Assembly (NCBI RefSeq): GCF_003570715.1
Contig: NZ_QXXQ01000003.1
Coordinates: 124,001-188,000, forward strand
Length of the DNA stretch: 64,000 nucleotides
From: Gemmobacter lutimaris
GTDB lineage: Bacteria > Pseudomonadota > Alphaproteobacteria > Rhodobacterales > Rhodobacteraceae
Direction: 5' to 3'
Position numbers and translations under genes: made by a program
The notes under the pieces: model-generated
What the model was told of the DNA's origin: nothing
The model's input: the letters and a program-made list of their open reading frames with translations, nothing else
Database searches by the model: none
Shown: piece by piece, positions 39,830 through 47,956 of the stretch
Numbering within the stretch: the first letter of the stretch is position 1
Layout of the letters: each line of letters starts with the position of its first letter

Positions 39830-39851
39830 CAAAATTCTTCAAAGAATTTTG
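39830..39851. repeat. AT-rich perfect palindrome between phnJ and phnK
   Basis: CAAAATTCTT and its exact complement AAGAATTTTG flank a 2-nt centre, in otherwise GC-rich sequence. It sits in the 56-nt phnJ-phnK gap. If phnK starts at 39863 the palindrome is translated; if at 39803 it is untranslated. It could be a small repeated element or an RNA processing hairpin. Confidence 0.45.
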
Positions 39852-39859
39852 TCCCCCGG

Positions 39860-40729
39860 TCATTCTGCCGCTCCCGGCTGGCCCAGCCGTCCGACATGTC
39901 CTGCCGCGCGGCGTCCCGCACAGAAATCGGTGTCGGAACAGACATACATCCGGCTGCCCCGGTCATCGGTGATGACCTCGTCCAGATAGCTGTCACCGGC
40001 GCCGCAGAGGTCGCAGTCATGCGGCGCTTTCGATGCCTCGAACGGGTGATCCTCGAAATCGAGGCTGATAACCTGTGTATAGGGCGGCAGGGCATAGATG
40101 CGCTGCTCGCGGCCTGCACCGAAGAGCTGGATCGCCGGATTGTCCGACAGTTTCGGATTGTCAAATTTCGGGATCGGCGAGGGGTCCATCACATAGCGCC
40201 CCTCCACCTTCACCGGATAGGCATAGGCTGTAGCAATGGTGCCGTGACGGGCGATGTCCTCGTAGAGCTTCACATGCATGAGCCCGTATTCCTCCAGCTC
40301 GTGCATCTTGCGTGTCTCGGTCTCGCGCGGTTCCAGAAAGCGCAGGGGTTCCGGGATGGGCACCTGATAGACGAGGATCTGGCCCTCGCAGAGCGGGGTT
40401 TCAGGGATGCGGTGGCGGGTCTGGATCACGGTGGCCTCGGCGGTCGCCTCGGTCACCGCCACCCCTGCCGTGCGCTGAAAAAACTTGCGGATCGACACGG
40501 CGTTGGTGGTGTCGTCGGCGCCCTGATCGATGACCTTCAGCCGGTCGTCAGGCGTCAGACAGGCCGCGGTCACCTGCACCCCGCCGGTGCCCCAGCCATA
40601 GGGCATCGGCATTTCGCGGCTGGCGAAGGGCACCTGATAGCCCGGCACCGCGATCCCTTTCAGGATCGCGCGGCGGATCATCCTCTTGGTCTGTTCGTCC
40701 AGATAGGCGAAGTTGTAAGCATCAGACAT
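39860..40729 (-). CDS. phnJ: Alpha-D-ribose 1-methylphosphonate 5-phosphate C-P lyase
   Basis: Radical SAM-type enzyme that breaks the carbon-phosphorus bond, 289 residues. The family's unusual cysteine pattern CX2CX21CX5C is exact: Cys239, Cys242, Cys264 and Cys270 (CDLCGAGDSYL ... YVCSDTDFC). N-terminal MSDAYNFAYLDEQTKRMIRR supports the start at 40729. Together with phnGHI and phnK it forms the C-P lyase core. A 198-nt gap with a plus-strand small ORF separates it from phnI, so phnJ may need a promoter or read-through there. Confidence 0.97.
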   Translation of the reverse strand: MSDAYNFAYLDEQTKRMIRRAILKGIAVPGYQVPFASREMPMPYGWGTGGVQVTAACLTPDDRLKVIDQGADDTTNAVSIRKFFQRTAGVAVTEATAEATVIQTRHRIPETPLCEGQILVYQVPIPEPLRFLEPRETETRKMHELEEYGLMHVKLYEDIARHGTIATAYAYPVKVEGRYVMDPSPIPKFDNPKLSDNPAIQLFGAGREQRIYALPPYTQVISLDFEDHPFEASKAPHDCDLCGAGDSYLDEVITDDRGSRMYVCSDTDFCAGRRAAGHVGRLGQPGAAE

Positions 40730-40757
40730 GGCAGGACCACATGAAGGGAAGCAGGAA

Positions 40758-40925
40758 ATGGAGGCATGGATTTTCGCCATCGTGATCGGTGTAATCGTAG
40801 GAGGCGTCTATATCCGGCAGAACAAGCTTCCGCTGGCCGGGCTGCCACGAAACCATACCTCTGATGGGGGATCTGACGACGGGGATGGCGGTGGAGATGG
40901 CGGCGGCGACGGGGGTGGGGACTGA
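40758..40925 (+). CDS. Small membrane protein with Gly/Asp repeat tail (antisense orientation)
   Basis: A 55-residue frame reads opposite to the operon and fills the phnI-phnJ gap. It has a hydrophobic segment at residues 3-18 (AWIFAIVIGVIVGGVY), a short linker, and then an acidic tail of GGGD repeats (GDGGGDGGGDGGGD). A purine-rich AAGCAGGAA precedes ATG 40758. Alternatively the frame starts at 40728, inside the complement of the phnJ start. Similar small proteins with Gly/Asp tails seem common in this family of bacteria; no function is known. Confidence 0.4.
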   Translation: MEAWIFAIVIGVIVGGVYIRQNKLPLAGLPRNHTSDGGSDDGDGGGDGGGDGGGD

Positions 40926-40927
40926 TC

Positions 40928-42010
40928 TCATTCCGCCGCCTCCTGTATCTGCATCGCCTCGGCCCGCAGGCGGCGCACCAGTTCCAGTTCGGACTGGAAA
41001 TCGACGTAATGCGGCAACTTGATATGCTCCAGAAATCCGGTGGCCTGGATGTTGTCGCAATGGCTCAGCACGAATTCCTCGTCCTGCGCCGGGGCGCCGG
41101 TGAAATCCTCGCCCAACTCCTGCCAGCGCAGCGCGCGATCCACGAGGCTCATGGCGATGGCCTTGCGCTCGGTCTGGCCGAAGGTCAGGCCATAGCCACG
41201 GGTGAATTGCGGCGGTTCGGTTTTCGAGCCCTTGAACTGGTTGACGGTTTCACATTCCGTCAGTTCGACCTCGCCGATCTCGATGGCGAAGCCCAGCTCG
41301 GGAATGTCCATTTCCACCGGCACGCGGCCAATGCGCAGTTCGCCGACGAAGGCATGGGTGCGGCCGTAGCCGCGCTGGGTGGAATAGGCCAGCGACAGGA
41401 TGAATCCCTCATCCCCCCGCGTGATGGCTTGCAGCCGCAGCGGGCGGTTCGCGGGCAGTTCCAGCGGTTCGCGTGTCAGGTCAGGCGGCGGCGTCTCCTC
41501 GCGCGGGGCGGCTTCGATCAGCCCGTCGCGGTCCAGAAGGCCGGTGACATGCGGCACCGTCTCAGGGCTGGCGGGCGCCAGTGGCGCGACCGGCAGCTCG
41601 CCCTCGGCCGCCAGTTTGAAATCCAGCAGGCGGTGCGTGTAATCGAAGGTCGGCCCCAGCACCTGCCCGCCGGGCAGATCCTTGAAGGTGGCGCTGACGC
41701 GGCGGTCCACCGCCATCGCGGCCGTTTCCACCGGCTGCGAGGCGCCAAGGCGTGGCAGTGTGGTGCGATAGGCGCGGATGAGGAAGATCGCCTCAATCAG
41801 ATCGCCGCGCGCCTGCTTGATCGCCAGCGCCGCCAGATCGGGGTCATACAGCGATCCTTCGGCCATCACCCGGTTCACCGCCAGCTTCAACTGCTCGCGG
41901 ATCTGCGGCAGGGTCAGTTCAGTGACCGATGGATCGCCGCGCCGTTCTTCGGCCAGCCAGGCATGGGCGTTGTCGATGGCGCGTTCGCCACCCTTGACGG
42001 CGACATACAT
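40928..42010 (-). CDS. phnI: C-P lyase subunit PhnI
   Basis: Alpha-D-ribose 1-methylphosphonate 5-triphosphate synthase nucleosidase subunit, 360 residues; swaps the adenine of ATP for the phosphonate with PhnGHL. N-terminus MYVAVKGGERAIDNAHAWLA and the segment ATFKDLPGGQVLGPTFDYTH match the family. TGATG with phnH means one shared base; translation is coupled to phnH. Confidence 0.95.
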   Translation of the reverse strand: MYVAVKGGERAIDNAHAWLAEERRGDPSVTELTLPQIREQLKLAVNRVMAEGSLYDPDLAALAIKQARGDLIEAIFLIRAYRTTLPRLGASQPVETAAMAVDRRVSATFKDLPGGQVLGPTFDYTHRLLDFKLAAEGELPVAPLAPASPETVPHVTGLLDRDGLIEAAPREETPPPDLTREPLELPANRPLRLQAITRGDEGFILSLAYSTQRGYGRTHAFVGELRIGRVPVEMDIPELGFAIEIGEVELTECETVNQFKGSKTEPPQFTRGYGLTFGQTERKAIAMSLVDRALRWQELGEDFTGAPAQDEEFVLSHCDNIQATGFLEHIKLPHYVDFQSELELVRRLRAEAMQIQEAAE

Positions 42011-42579
42011 CAGGCTTCCTCCACGATGGTGGATCGGGGCAGGGCGGCGAGCATGTCGCCGCTGGTGAAGTAGCAATCGAACCCCAGCGGAAAGAGCGCG
42101 CGATTGGCGCGGAATGCCGCGATCTCGGGCAGCGACAGTTGCGCCGTGTCACGGATGCCGGGGCCACGGAGCGTTACGCCGGTCGCGGAAAGCGTGGGCA
42201 GTTCCACGATCAGCGTGGCGGAACGGTCCGGGTAATCTGGCTGGCCGATGCGGAAGCGGGTCAAAGGATGCAGCGCGGCCCAGTCGCCCACCGCGAAATC
42301 TGCCTGATCCGCCGGGGCGAAGGGGGCGCCGGTATGGAAGGTGATCCAGTCGCGCACCGCCGGGCAATCGACCGTCCCGGCCAGATGCACCGGCGTCGTT
42401 GTATCGGCAAGCGTCAGCAAGAGCGCCCCGGCAGCGGGCGACAGCGGCGCGGGCGGGGTAGCGCCAGTCAGGCGATGCAGGGTGCCGGGGCGGGCCATCG
42501 CCTCCAGCGCGGCGCGGAAGGCATGGGCGGCCTCGGTCGCGGGCGCGGCGAACCCGCCGGTCAGGGCTTCGGGCGTCAT
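42010..42579 (-). CDS. phnH: C-P lyase subunit PhnH
   Basis: Structural C-P lyase subunit of 189 residues, PLP-transferase-like fold without the cofactor. N-terminal MTPEALTGGFAAPATEAAHAF and FRAALEAMARPGTLHRL, and later FTSGDMLAALPRST, fit PhnH. Starts inside the end of phnG (ATGA), ends one base into phnI. The strong overlap of the phnG-H-I chain favours fixed stoichiometry. Confidence 0.93.
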   Translation of the reverse strand: MTPEALTGGFAAPATEAAHAFRAALEAMARPGTLHRLTGATPPAPLSPAAGALLLTLADTTTPVHLAGTVDCPAVRDWITFHTGAPFAPADQADFAVGDWAALHPLTRFRIGQPDYPDRSATLIVELPTLSATGVTLRGPGIRDTAQLSLPEIAAFRANRALFPLGFDCYFTSGDMLAALPRSTIVEEA

Positions 42580-43022
42580 TGATCCTCTCCGCGGACCATG
42601 GTGAAGAATTCGACCTTTGTTGCAGCCGCCTTGGCGGCGCGGGTCGTGCGGGTGGTCTCTGCCTCTAGCCGCAGGGGATGCAGCACCTGCGCCTCGATCC
42701 GCGCGGCCTCGGGCGTTTGCATCAGCGCATCCACAACGGCGGCGCGGCGGGCGTGATCCTTGTCGCGGCCCTGCACATAGGCATGGCCCACAGCGCCGCA
42801 TGCCAGCCGCAGCGAGCAGCGAGTCACCGTCATCTCGCCCAGATTGAACGGGGCGCCGGTGCCGCCGACGCGACCCCGCACCATGACGGAACCCACTTCG
42901 GCCGGGCGCAGCAGCGCGGTTTCAGGCAGGTCGGGCAGCAGGGCGGCAAGCCGCGCGGGTGGCGCCTTGGCCAGAAGGGACATCCAGCCCTTCCGCGCCA
43001 GATCTTCCGGGCGTTCGGTCAT
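42576..43022 (-). CDS. phnG: C-P lyase subunit PhnG
   Basis: First gene of the leftward C-P lyase operon; 148 residues. Family sequence at the N-terminus (RKGWMSLLAKAPPARLAALLP) and MTVTRCSLRLACGAVGHAYVQGRDKDHARRAAVVDAL (residues about 65-101). Needed with PhnH, PhnI and PhnL for nucleophilic attack of phosphonate on ATP. The perfect palindrome at 43046-43073, 24 nt upstream of the ATG, is the likely PhnF operator. Confidence 0.93.
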   Translation of the reverse strand: MTERPEDLARKGWMSLLAKAPPARLAALLPDLPETALLRPAEVGSVMVRGRVGGTGAPFNLGEMTVTRCSLRLACGAVGHAYVQGRDKDHARRAAVVDALMQTPEAARIEAQVLHPLRLEAETTRTTRAAKAAATKVEFFTMVRGEDQ

Positions 43023-43045
43023 CTGATCCTCGACAGGTTGCGGAT

Positions 43046-43073
43046 TTGTCTAGTTTACTATACAACTAGACAA
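43046..43073. promoter_or_regulatory. PhnF operator: perfect inverted repeat between phnF and phnG
   Basis: Arms TTGTCTAGTT and AACTAGACAA are exact complements around an 8-nt AT-rich spacer (TACTATAC). It occupies the intergenic space 24 nt upstream of phnG and 67 nt upstream of phnF, where a GntR/HutC repressor controlling both promoters would bind. Half-sites GTCTA/TAGAC resemble known HutC-type sites. Confidence 0.8.
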
Positions 43074-43113
43074 GTGATAGCCGATGACCTGAGTCGGCAC
43101 AACGCCCGATGGC

Positions 43114-43131
43114 ATGAAACTTTTGCGACAG
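43114..43131 (-). promoter_or_regulatory. Pho-box-like site upstream of phnG
   Basis: On the minus strand CTGTCGC, four A, GTTTCAT matches the double CTGTCAT box at 10 of 14 positions with the exact 4-nt spacer. It lies upstream of the PhnF operator for the phnG promoter; activator upstream, repressor near the start is plausible. Confidence 0.35.
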
Positions 43132-43139
43132 GAGATTCC

Positions 43140-43850
43140 GTGGCCCGCAGCCCGATCTGGAAATCCATTGCCGACACGCTGGCCGCCGAGATTGCCGAGG
43201 GCTTGTATCGACCCGGCGACAAGCTGCCGTCAGAGGCGGATCTGGCCAGCCGTTTCGGCGTGAACCGCCATACGGTGCGGCATGCGCTGGCGGTGTTGGC
43301 AGAGGCGGGAACCCTGCATGCCCGGCGTGGGGCCGGGGTTTTCGTCACCGCGCGGCCCACCGATTACCCGTTGGGGCGTCGCGTGCGCTTTCACCAGAAC
43401 GTCGCCGCCTCGGGGCGCGCACCGTCGCGCCGGCTGACCCGGCTGGAGACCCGCCCCGCCAGCGCAGAGGAGGCCGAGGCGCTGACACTGGCCCCCGGCG
43501 CCCCGGTGCATGTGATGGAAGGCGTGTCGCTTGCCGACGGGCAGCCGCTGGCAGCGTTCCGGTCGGTCTTTCCTGCGGAACCTTTGCCCGGTCTGCTGGC
43601 TCTGCTGGAGGAATACCAGTCGGTCACTGCTGCCCTGACCGCGCTGGGCGTCGCCGATTACACGCGCGCCGAAACCCGGCTGACGGCGAAGCGCGCCGGG
43701 GCGGTGCTGGCGCTGGCCCTGCAAGTGCAGGAGGGCGCGCCGATCCTGCGTTCGGTGGCGGTGAATGTGGATGCGGCAGGGCGGCCGCTGGAATACGGCA
43801 CCACTTGGTTCGCCGGGGACCGGGTGACGCTGACTGTCACGCCGGATTGA
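43140..43850 (+). CDS. phnF: GntR/HutC-family transcriptional regulator PhnF
   Basis: DNA-binding repressor of 236 residues. N-terminal winged-helix (residues 5-70: GDKLPSEADLASRFGVNRHT), then a UTRA effector domain with RLETRPASAEEAEALTLAPG. The GTG start at 43140 is chosen because ACAGGAG stands at 5-6 nt; further upstream in-frame sequence would carry the operator. Divergent from phnG, it probably represses the operon until a phosphonate is available. Convergent with rlmH, 2 nt between stops. Confidence 0.9.
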   Translation: MARSPIWKSIADTLAAEIAEGLYRPGDKLPSEADLASRFGVNRHTVRHALAVLAEAGTLHARRGAGVFVTARPTDYPLGRRVRFHQNVAASGRAPSRRLTRLETRPASAEEAEALTLAPGAPVHVMEGVSLADGQPLAAFRSVFPAEPLPGLLALLEEYQSVTAALTALGVADYTRAETRLTAKRAGAVLALALQVQEGAPILRSVAVNVDAAGRPLEYGTTWFAGDRVTLTVTPD

Positions 43851-43852
43851 CC

Positions 43853-44323
43853 TCAGGCCCGGTGATAGGGGGCGCCCGAAAGGATCGAGGCCGCGCGGTA
43901 AAGCTGCTCGGTCAGCATCACCCGCACCAGCATATGCGGCCAGACCATCTTGCCGAAACTGATGGAGAAATCGGCCCGCGCCCGTAGCGCAGGCGCGATA
44001 CCGTCGGCTCCGCCGATGACGAAAGCGACATCCTGCCGCCCGTCATCGCGCCATTTCGCCAGATGATCGGCAAATTCCGGGCTGGACAGAAGCTTGCCGC
44101 GTTCGTCCAGCGTGATCAGCAAGGCGCCCGAGGGCAGCGCGCGCTCCAGCAGCGTCGCCTCTGCCTCCATGCCGCCGCCCTTGCGGTCCTCGATCTCATG
44201 TTCGGTGAAAGGCCCCAGCGCCAGCGCCCGGCCGGTGCGGTCAAACCGCGTTGTGTAATCGTCGATCAGATCACGCTCGGGGCCGGCGCGCAGCCGCCCC
44301 ACGGCGCAAAGATGGACCCGCAT
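43853..44323 (-). CDS. rlmH: 23S rRNA (pseudouridine1915-N3)-methyltransferase
   Basis: SPOUT-fold methyltransferase of 156 residues that modifies helix 69 of 23S rRNA in 70S ribosomes. Motifs: RVHLCAVGRLRAGPERDLID at the start, TLDERGKLLSS, and VIGGADGIAPALR of the SAM trefoil knot. Start at 44323 overlaps the rsfS stop by one base, as usual for the rsfS-rlmH pair. Confidence 0.95.
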   Translation of the reverse strand: MRVHLCAVGRLRAGPERDLIDDYTTRFDRTGRALALGPFTEHEIEDRKGGGMEAEATLLERALPSGALLITLDERGKLLSSPEFADHLAKWRDDGRQDVAFVIGGADGIAPALRARADFSISFGKMVWPHMLVRVMLTEQLYRAASILSGAPYHRA

Positions 44324-44694
44324 CAGACCCCGGAGGTCGGGGCAGGGCGCTGCTGGCCCGCAGGCAGCCACATCTTTTCAAGCTGATAGAAATCGCGCAC
44401 TTCCGGGCGGAACACATGCACGATGACATCGGCTGTGTCGATCAACACCCAGTCGCCGGTTTCCTTGCCTTCGACCTTGCACTGGCGGCCATAGTCCTGC
44501 TTCAGCCGATCAACCAGCTTTTCGGAAATCGCCGCCACCTGACGCGAGGACCGGCCCGAGCAGATGACCATGTAATCGGCCATGTCAGACCGCCCGCGCA
44601 GGTCGATCTGCACGATGTCTTCGGCCTTGTCGTCTTCAAGCGAGGTGATGATGCGGGCAAGCAACTCTTCGCTGGATGGGCCGGCGTCGTTCAT
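44323..44694 (-). CDS. rsfS: Ribosome silencing factor RsfS
   Basis: Binds uL14 on the 50S subunit and blocks subunit joining in starvation; 123 residues. Family motifs DKAEDIVQIDLRGRSDMADY and SGRSSRQVAAISEKLVDRLK, followed by EGKETGDWVLIDTADVIVHV. Upstream is a 159-nt gap with no recognisable gene. Co-transcribed with rlmH. Confidence 0.95.
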   Translation of the reverse strand: MNDAGPSSEELLARIITSLEDDKAEDIVQIDLRGRSDMADYMVICSGRSSRQVAAISEKLVDRLKQDYGRQCKVEGKETGDWVLIDTADVIVHVFRPEVRDFYQLEKMWLPAGQQRPAPTSGV

Positions 44695-44853
44695 GCGCTC
44701 GGCTCGCGGTCCGACCGGCAGGCCGGTCGCAGGATCAGAATGAGACAGGACATCGTCCTCCAGGTGACACGCCGCATTCGCCCCGGCGCCGGGTTGGGAA
44801 GCAATCTAACAGTCGTTCGGCGGAATCTCAACGATCCGCAGAGTAGGTCCGCC

Positions 44854-46215
44854 CTAAACGCTCTGCCCGTCAGGGTCCAGCCCTGTCGGCACCTTGAGGC
44901 CGGTGCCGGTGTCCTCGGGCAGGCCGATCACCCGCACCTCGCGTTGCGGGAAGGGAATGGCGATGCCATGCGCCTTGAACGTATCCCAAAGTGCAAGGAA
45001 GACATTGCCGCGGATATTGGTCAGACCGTCGGTCGGATCCTGAATCCAGAAACGCAGGACGTAATCGACCGAACTGTCGCCGAAGCCGATGATATGGCAG
45101 ACCGGCGCCTTGTTGGTCAGCACCCTGTTGACGCTGGCCGCCGCCTCGACCGCCAGCTTGCGCACCAGATGCGGGTCGTCGCCGTAAGAGGTTCCGAAAT
45201 TGATGTCGAGCCGGACAAAATCGTTGGAATGCGACCAGTTGACCACCTGCCCGGTGATCAGATCCTCGTTCGGGATCAGGTATTCCTTGCCGTCGCGGGT
45301 GACGACCGAGACATAGCGCGCGCCCAGTGCCTCGATCCAGCCGAAGGTATTGCCGATCGAGATGACGTCACCGGGTTTCACCGATTTATCCAGCAGGATG
45401 ATGACACCGGAAACGAGGTTCGACACCACCTTCTGCAAGCCGAAGCCAAGGCCGACCCCGATGGCACCGGACAGCACGGCAAGCCCCGACAGATCGAAGC
45501 CCACGGCCTTCAACCCGATGAAGAAGGCCGCGCCATACAGCATGATTTGCAGCATCTTCACGGTCAGAACCCGCATTGTCGGGCTCATGTCCTGATTGCT
45601 GCCGATGCGACGCGCGGCGCCCTGCGAGATCAGCCGTGCCAGCGTCAGCAGCACGCCGGTCACTGCCAGCGCCTTCAGAACCGTAAGGACTGACAGCCGG
45701 AAACTGCCGAACTCAACCGCCAGCGAATCGAGAAAAGCCGAGGCCGGAGCGACAAGGCCGAGGAACAGCAGCGTCACATAGATCCACGCCGCCCATCGCA
45801 CGATGCGCCGGATCAGCCGGTTGCGGATCAATTGCGACCCGAGCCCGATGAACACCCAGGCCGAGGCGATGGTGGCCACCAGTTCCACCAGAAACCGGCG
45901 CGAGGGGAAGGGGCTCCACAGCATCAACAGGCCCACCGCCGCCCAGGCCAGCATCACGAAGAAAACTCCGCGCAACCGTTGGCGCAGGGTGATCAGCGTC
46001 CTCATCTGCCAAAGCTTCAGCCCCTCGCGCTCGCGCATCCAGCTGTCCAGCCGCGGGCCTGTCATCCATGCCAGAGCCTGCGCCAGACCCGCGATCAGCA
46101 CCAGAATCGCCACCTGCCAGACCCGTGGCGGTTCGGTCAGCGACTCGATGAATTCTGCGGCCTGGACCGCTAGGGCAACGGCCTTCTGCCAGATCGCATT
46201 CGCACCAAACTCCAT
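44854..46215 (-). CDS. Mechanosensitive ion channel, MscS family
   Basis: Inner-membrane channel of 453 residues with several N-terminal spans preceding the MscS core. The pore helix is rich in Gly/Ala: LAVLSGAIGVGLGFGLQKVV, followed by SNLVSGVIILLDKSVKPGD and the beta domain WIEALGARYVSVVTRDGKEY. Protects against osmotic downshock. Divergent from leuC across a 322-nt region. Confidence 0.93.
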   Translation of the reverse strand: MEFGANAIWQKAVALAVQAAEFIESLTEPPRVWQVAILVLIAGLAQALAWMTGPRLDSWMREREGLKLWQMRTLITLRQRLRGVFFVMLAWAAVGLLMLWSPFPSRRFLVELVATIASAWVFIGLGSQLIRNRLIRRIVRWAAWIYVTLLFLGLVAPASAFLDSLAVEFGSFRLSVLTVLKALAVTGVLLTLARLISQGAARRIGSNQDMSPTMRVLTVKMLQIMLYGAAFFIGLKAVGFDLSGLAVLSGAIGVGLGFGLQKVVSNLVSGVIILLDKSVKPGDVISIGNTFGWIEALGARYVSVVTRDGKEYLIPNEDLITGQVVNWSHSNDFVRLDINFGTSYGDDPHLVRKLAVEAAASVNRVLTNKAPVCHIIGFGDSSVDYVLRFWIQDPTDGLTNIRGNVFLALWDTFKAHGIAIPFPQREVRVIGLPEDTGTGLKVPTGLDPDGQSV

Positions 46216-46537
46216 TACTCGTCCGTTTTTCTGCTGCGTTATCCTGCAAGGCTAAGACAGAAATGCCCGGAAACGATAGCGATTTCGGCAATGCAGGCAC
46301 ATGGCGGGGCATATGGCTTCTGTTGGCTGGCCGATTGCATTTCAGCCCGATCAGGCGTATTTCCTTTGCCATGGACGGGTTCATCTACTTCAACATCACC
46401 GATCATGCGCGGCTTCCGGCCCGCTTTTTCGGCATGACCCGCACGATTCTCGCCCGGCTTTGACGCCGTGCCGGCCTCAAGATCTGAAGGCCCCGTTTCG
46501 CATCCCCACAGCTATCCCATTGATGAAGGTGAGAGCC
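46216..46537. other. Intergenic region upstream of leuC (322 nt)
   Basis: Separates the divergent MscS and leuC genes. A short frame at 46371-46463 would encode a 30-residue basic peptide (start [20 protein letters not shown]) ending in Ile-Leu-Ala-Arg-Leu, but it lacks a ribosome site. A weak GGCCT/AGGCC hairpin follows it. This could be a leader-peptide/attenuator for leuC, with low confidence. Otherwise only presumed promoter sequence is present; nothing else is recognisable. Confidence 0.3.
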
Positions 46538-47956
46538 ATGACCGCTCCGCGCACACTCTACGACAAGATCTGGGACGACCACGTCGTCCATCAGGCCGAA
46601 GACGGCACCTGCCTGCTGTATATCGACCGCCATCTGGTGCATGAAGTCACCAGCCCGCAGGCCTTTGAAGGTCTGCGCATGACGGGTCGCAAGGTCCGTG
46701 CGCCGGAAAAGACCATCGCCGTGCCGGACCACAACGTCCCCACGACGGCGGGCCGCGACACCCATATCGACAATGAGGAATCGCGGATTCAGGTCGAGGC
46801 GCTGGACAAGAACGCCAAGGATTTCGGCATCAACTATTACCCGGTTTCCGACATCCGTCAGGGCATCGTGCATATCGTCGGCCCGGAACAGGGCTGGACG
46901 CTGCCGGGCATGACCGTGGTCTGCGGTGACAGCCACACCGCCACCCATGGCGCCTTCGGCTCGCTGGCGCATGGCATCGGCACTTCGGAAGTGGAACACG
47001 TTCTGGCCACCCAGACGCTGATCCAGAAGAAGTCGAAGAACATGAAGGTGGAGATCACCGGCAAACTGCGTCCGGGCGTCACCGCCAAGGACATCACGCT
47101 GTCGGTCATCGGCGCGACCGGCACGGCGGGCGGCACCGGCTATGTCATCGAATATTGCGGCGAGGCGATCCGCGACCTGTCGATGGAAGGCCGCATGACT
47201 GTCTGCAACATGGCGATCGAGGGCGGCGCGCGTGCTGGCCTGATCGCGCCCGACGAAAAGACCTTTGAATACATCAAGGGCCGTCCGCATGCGCCGAAAG
47301 GCGCCGCCTGGGAAGCCGCGATGACCTACTGGAAATCGCTGTTCACCGATGAAGGTGCGCATTTCGACAAGGTGGTCACGCTCAAGGGCGAGGACATCGC
47401 CCCCGTCGTGACCTGGGGCACCAGCCCCGAGGATGTGCTGCCGATCACCGGCACCGTGCCCGCGCCCGAAGATTTCACCGGCGGCAAGGTCGAGGCCGCG
47501 CGCCGTTCGCTGGAATATATGGGTCTGACCCCCGGCATGAAACTGTCGGACATCAAGATCGACACCGTGTTCATCGGGTCGTGCACCAATGGCCGGATCG
47601 AGGATCTGCGCGCCGCCGCCGCCATCCTGAAGGGCAAGAAGATCAAGCCGGGGATGCGCGCGATGGTCGTGCCGGGCTCGGGCCTCGTGCGCGCGCAGGC
47701 CGAGGAAGAGGGTCTGGCGCAAATCTTCATCGACGCGGGCTTTGAATGGCGTCTGGCCGGGTGTTCCATGTGCCTCGCCATGAACCCCGACCAACTGTCG
47801 CCGGGCGAACGCTGCGCTGCGACCTCGAACCGCAATTTCGAGGGCCGTCAGGGCCGCGGCGGCCGCACGCACCTCTTGTCCCCTGCCATGGCGGCGGCGG
47901 CGGCGGTGACCGGCCACCTGACGGATGTGCGCGAGATGATGGCAGAAAACGCGTGA
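46538..47956 (+). CDS. leuC: 3-isopropylmalate dehydratase large subunit
   Basis: Iron-sulfur (4Fe-4S) isomerase that interconverts 2- and 3-isopropylmalate in leucine synthesis, with LeuD. At 472 residues it is full length, from [17 protein letters not shown]. The cluster cysteines are in [13 protein letters not shown] and [12 protein letters not shown]; the substrate loop [19 protein letters not shown] is intact. An AAGGTGAG ribosome site precedes ATG 46538. The stop overlaps the start of the DUF3800 gene (TGATG). Confidence 0.96.
   Translation: MTAPRTLYDKIWDDHVVHQAEDGTCLLYIDRHLVHEVTSPQAFEGLRMTGRKVRAPEKTIAVPDHNVPTTAGRDTHIDNEESRIQVEALDKNAKDFGINYYPVSDIRQGIVHIVGPEQGWTLPGMTVVCGDSHTATHGAFGSLAHGIGTSEVEHVLATQTLIQKKSKNMKVEITGKLRPGVTAKDITLSVIGATGTAGGTGYVIEYCGEAIRDLSMEGRMTVCNMAIEGGARAGLIAPDEKTFEYIKGRPHAPKGAAWEAAMTYWKSLFTDEGAHFDKVVTLKGEDIAPVVTWGTSPEDVLPITGTVPAPEDFTGGKVEAARRSLEYMGLTPGMKLSDIKIDTVFIGSCTNGRIEDLRAAAAILKGKKIKPGMRAMVVPGSGLVRAQAEEEGLAQIFIDAGFEWRLAGCSMCLAMNPDQLSPGERCAATSNRNFEGRQGRGGRTHLLSPAMAAAAAVTGHLTDVREMMAENA

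Noticed and set aside
44251-45693. 480-residue plus-strand frame opposite rlmH, rsfS and MscS genes
   Set aside because: Spans three real genes in the reverse direction.
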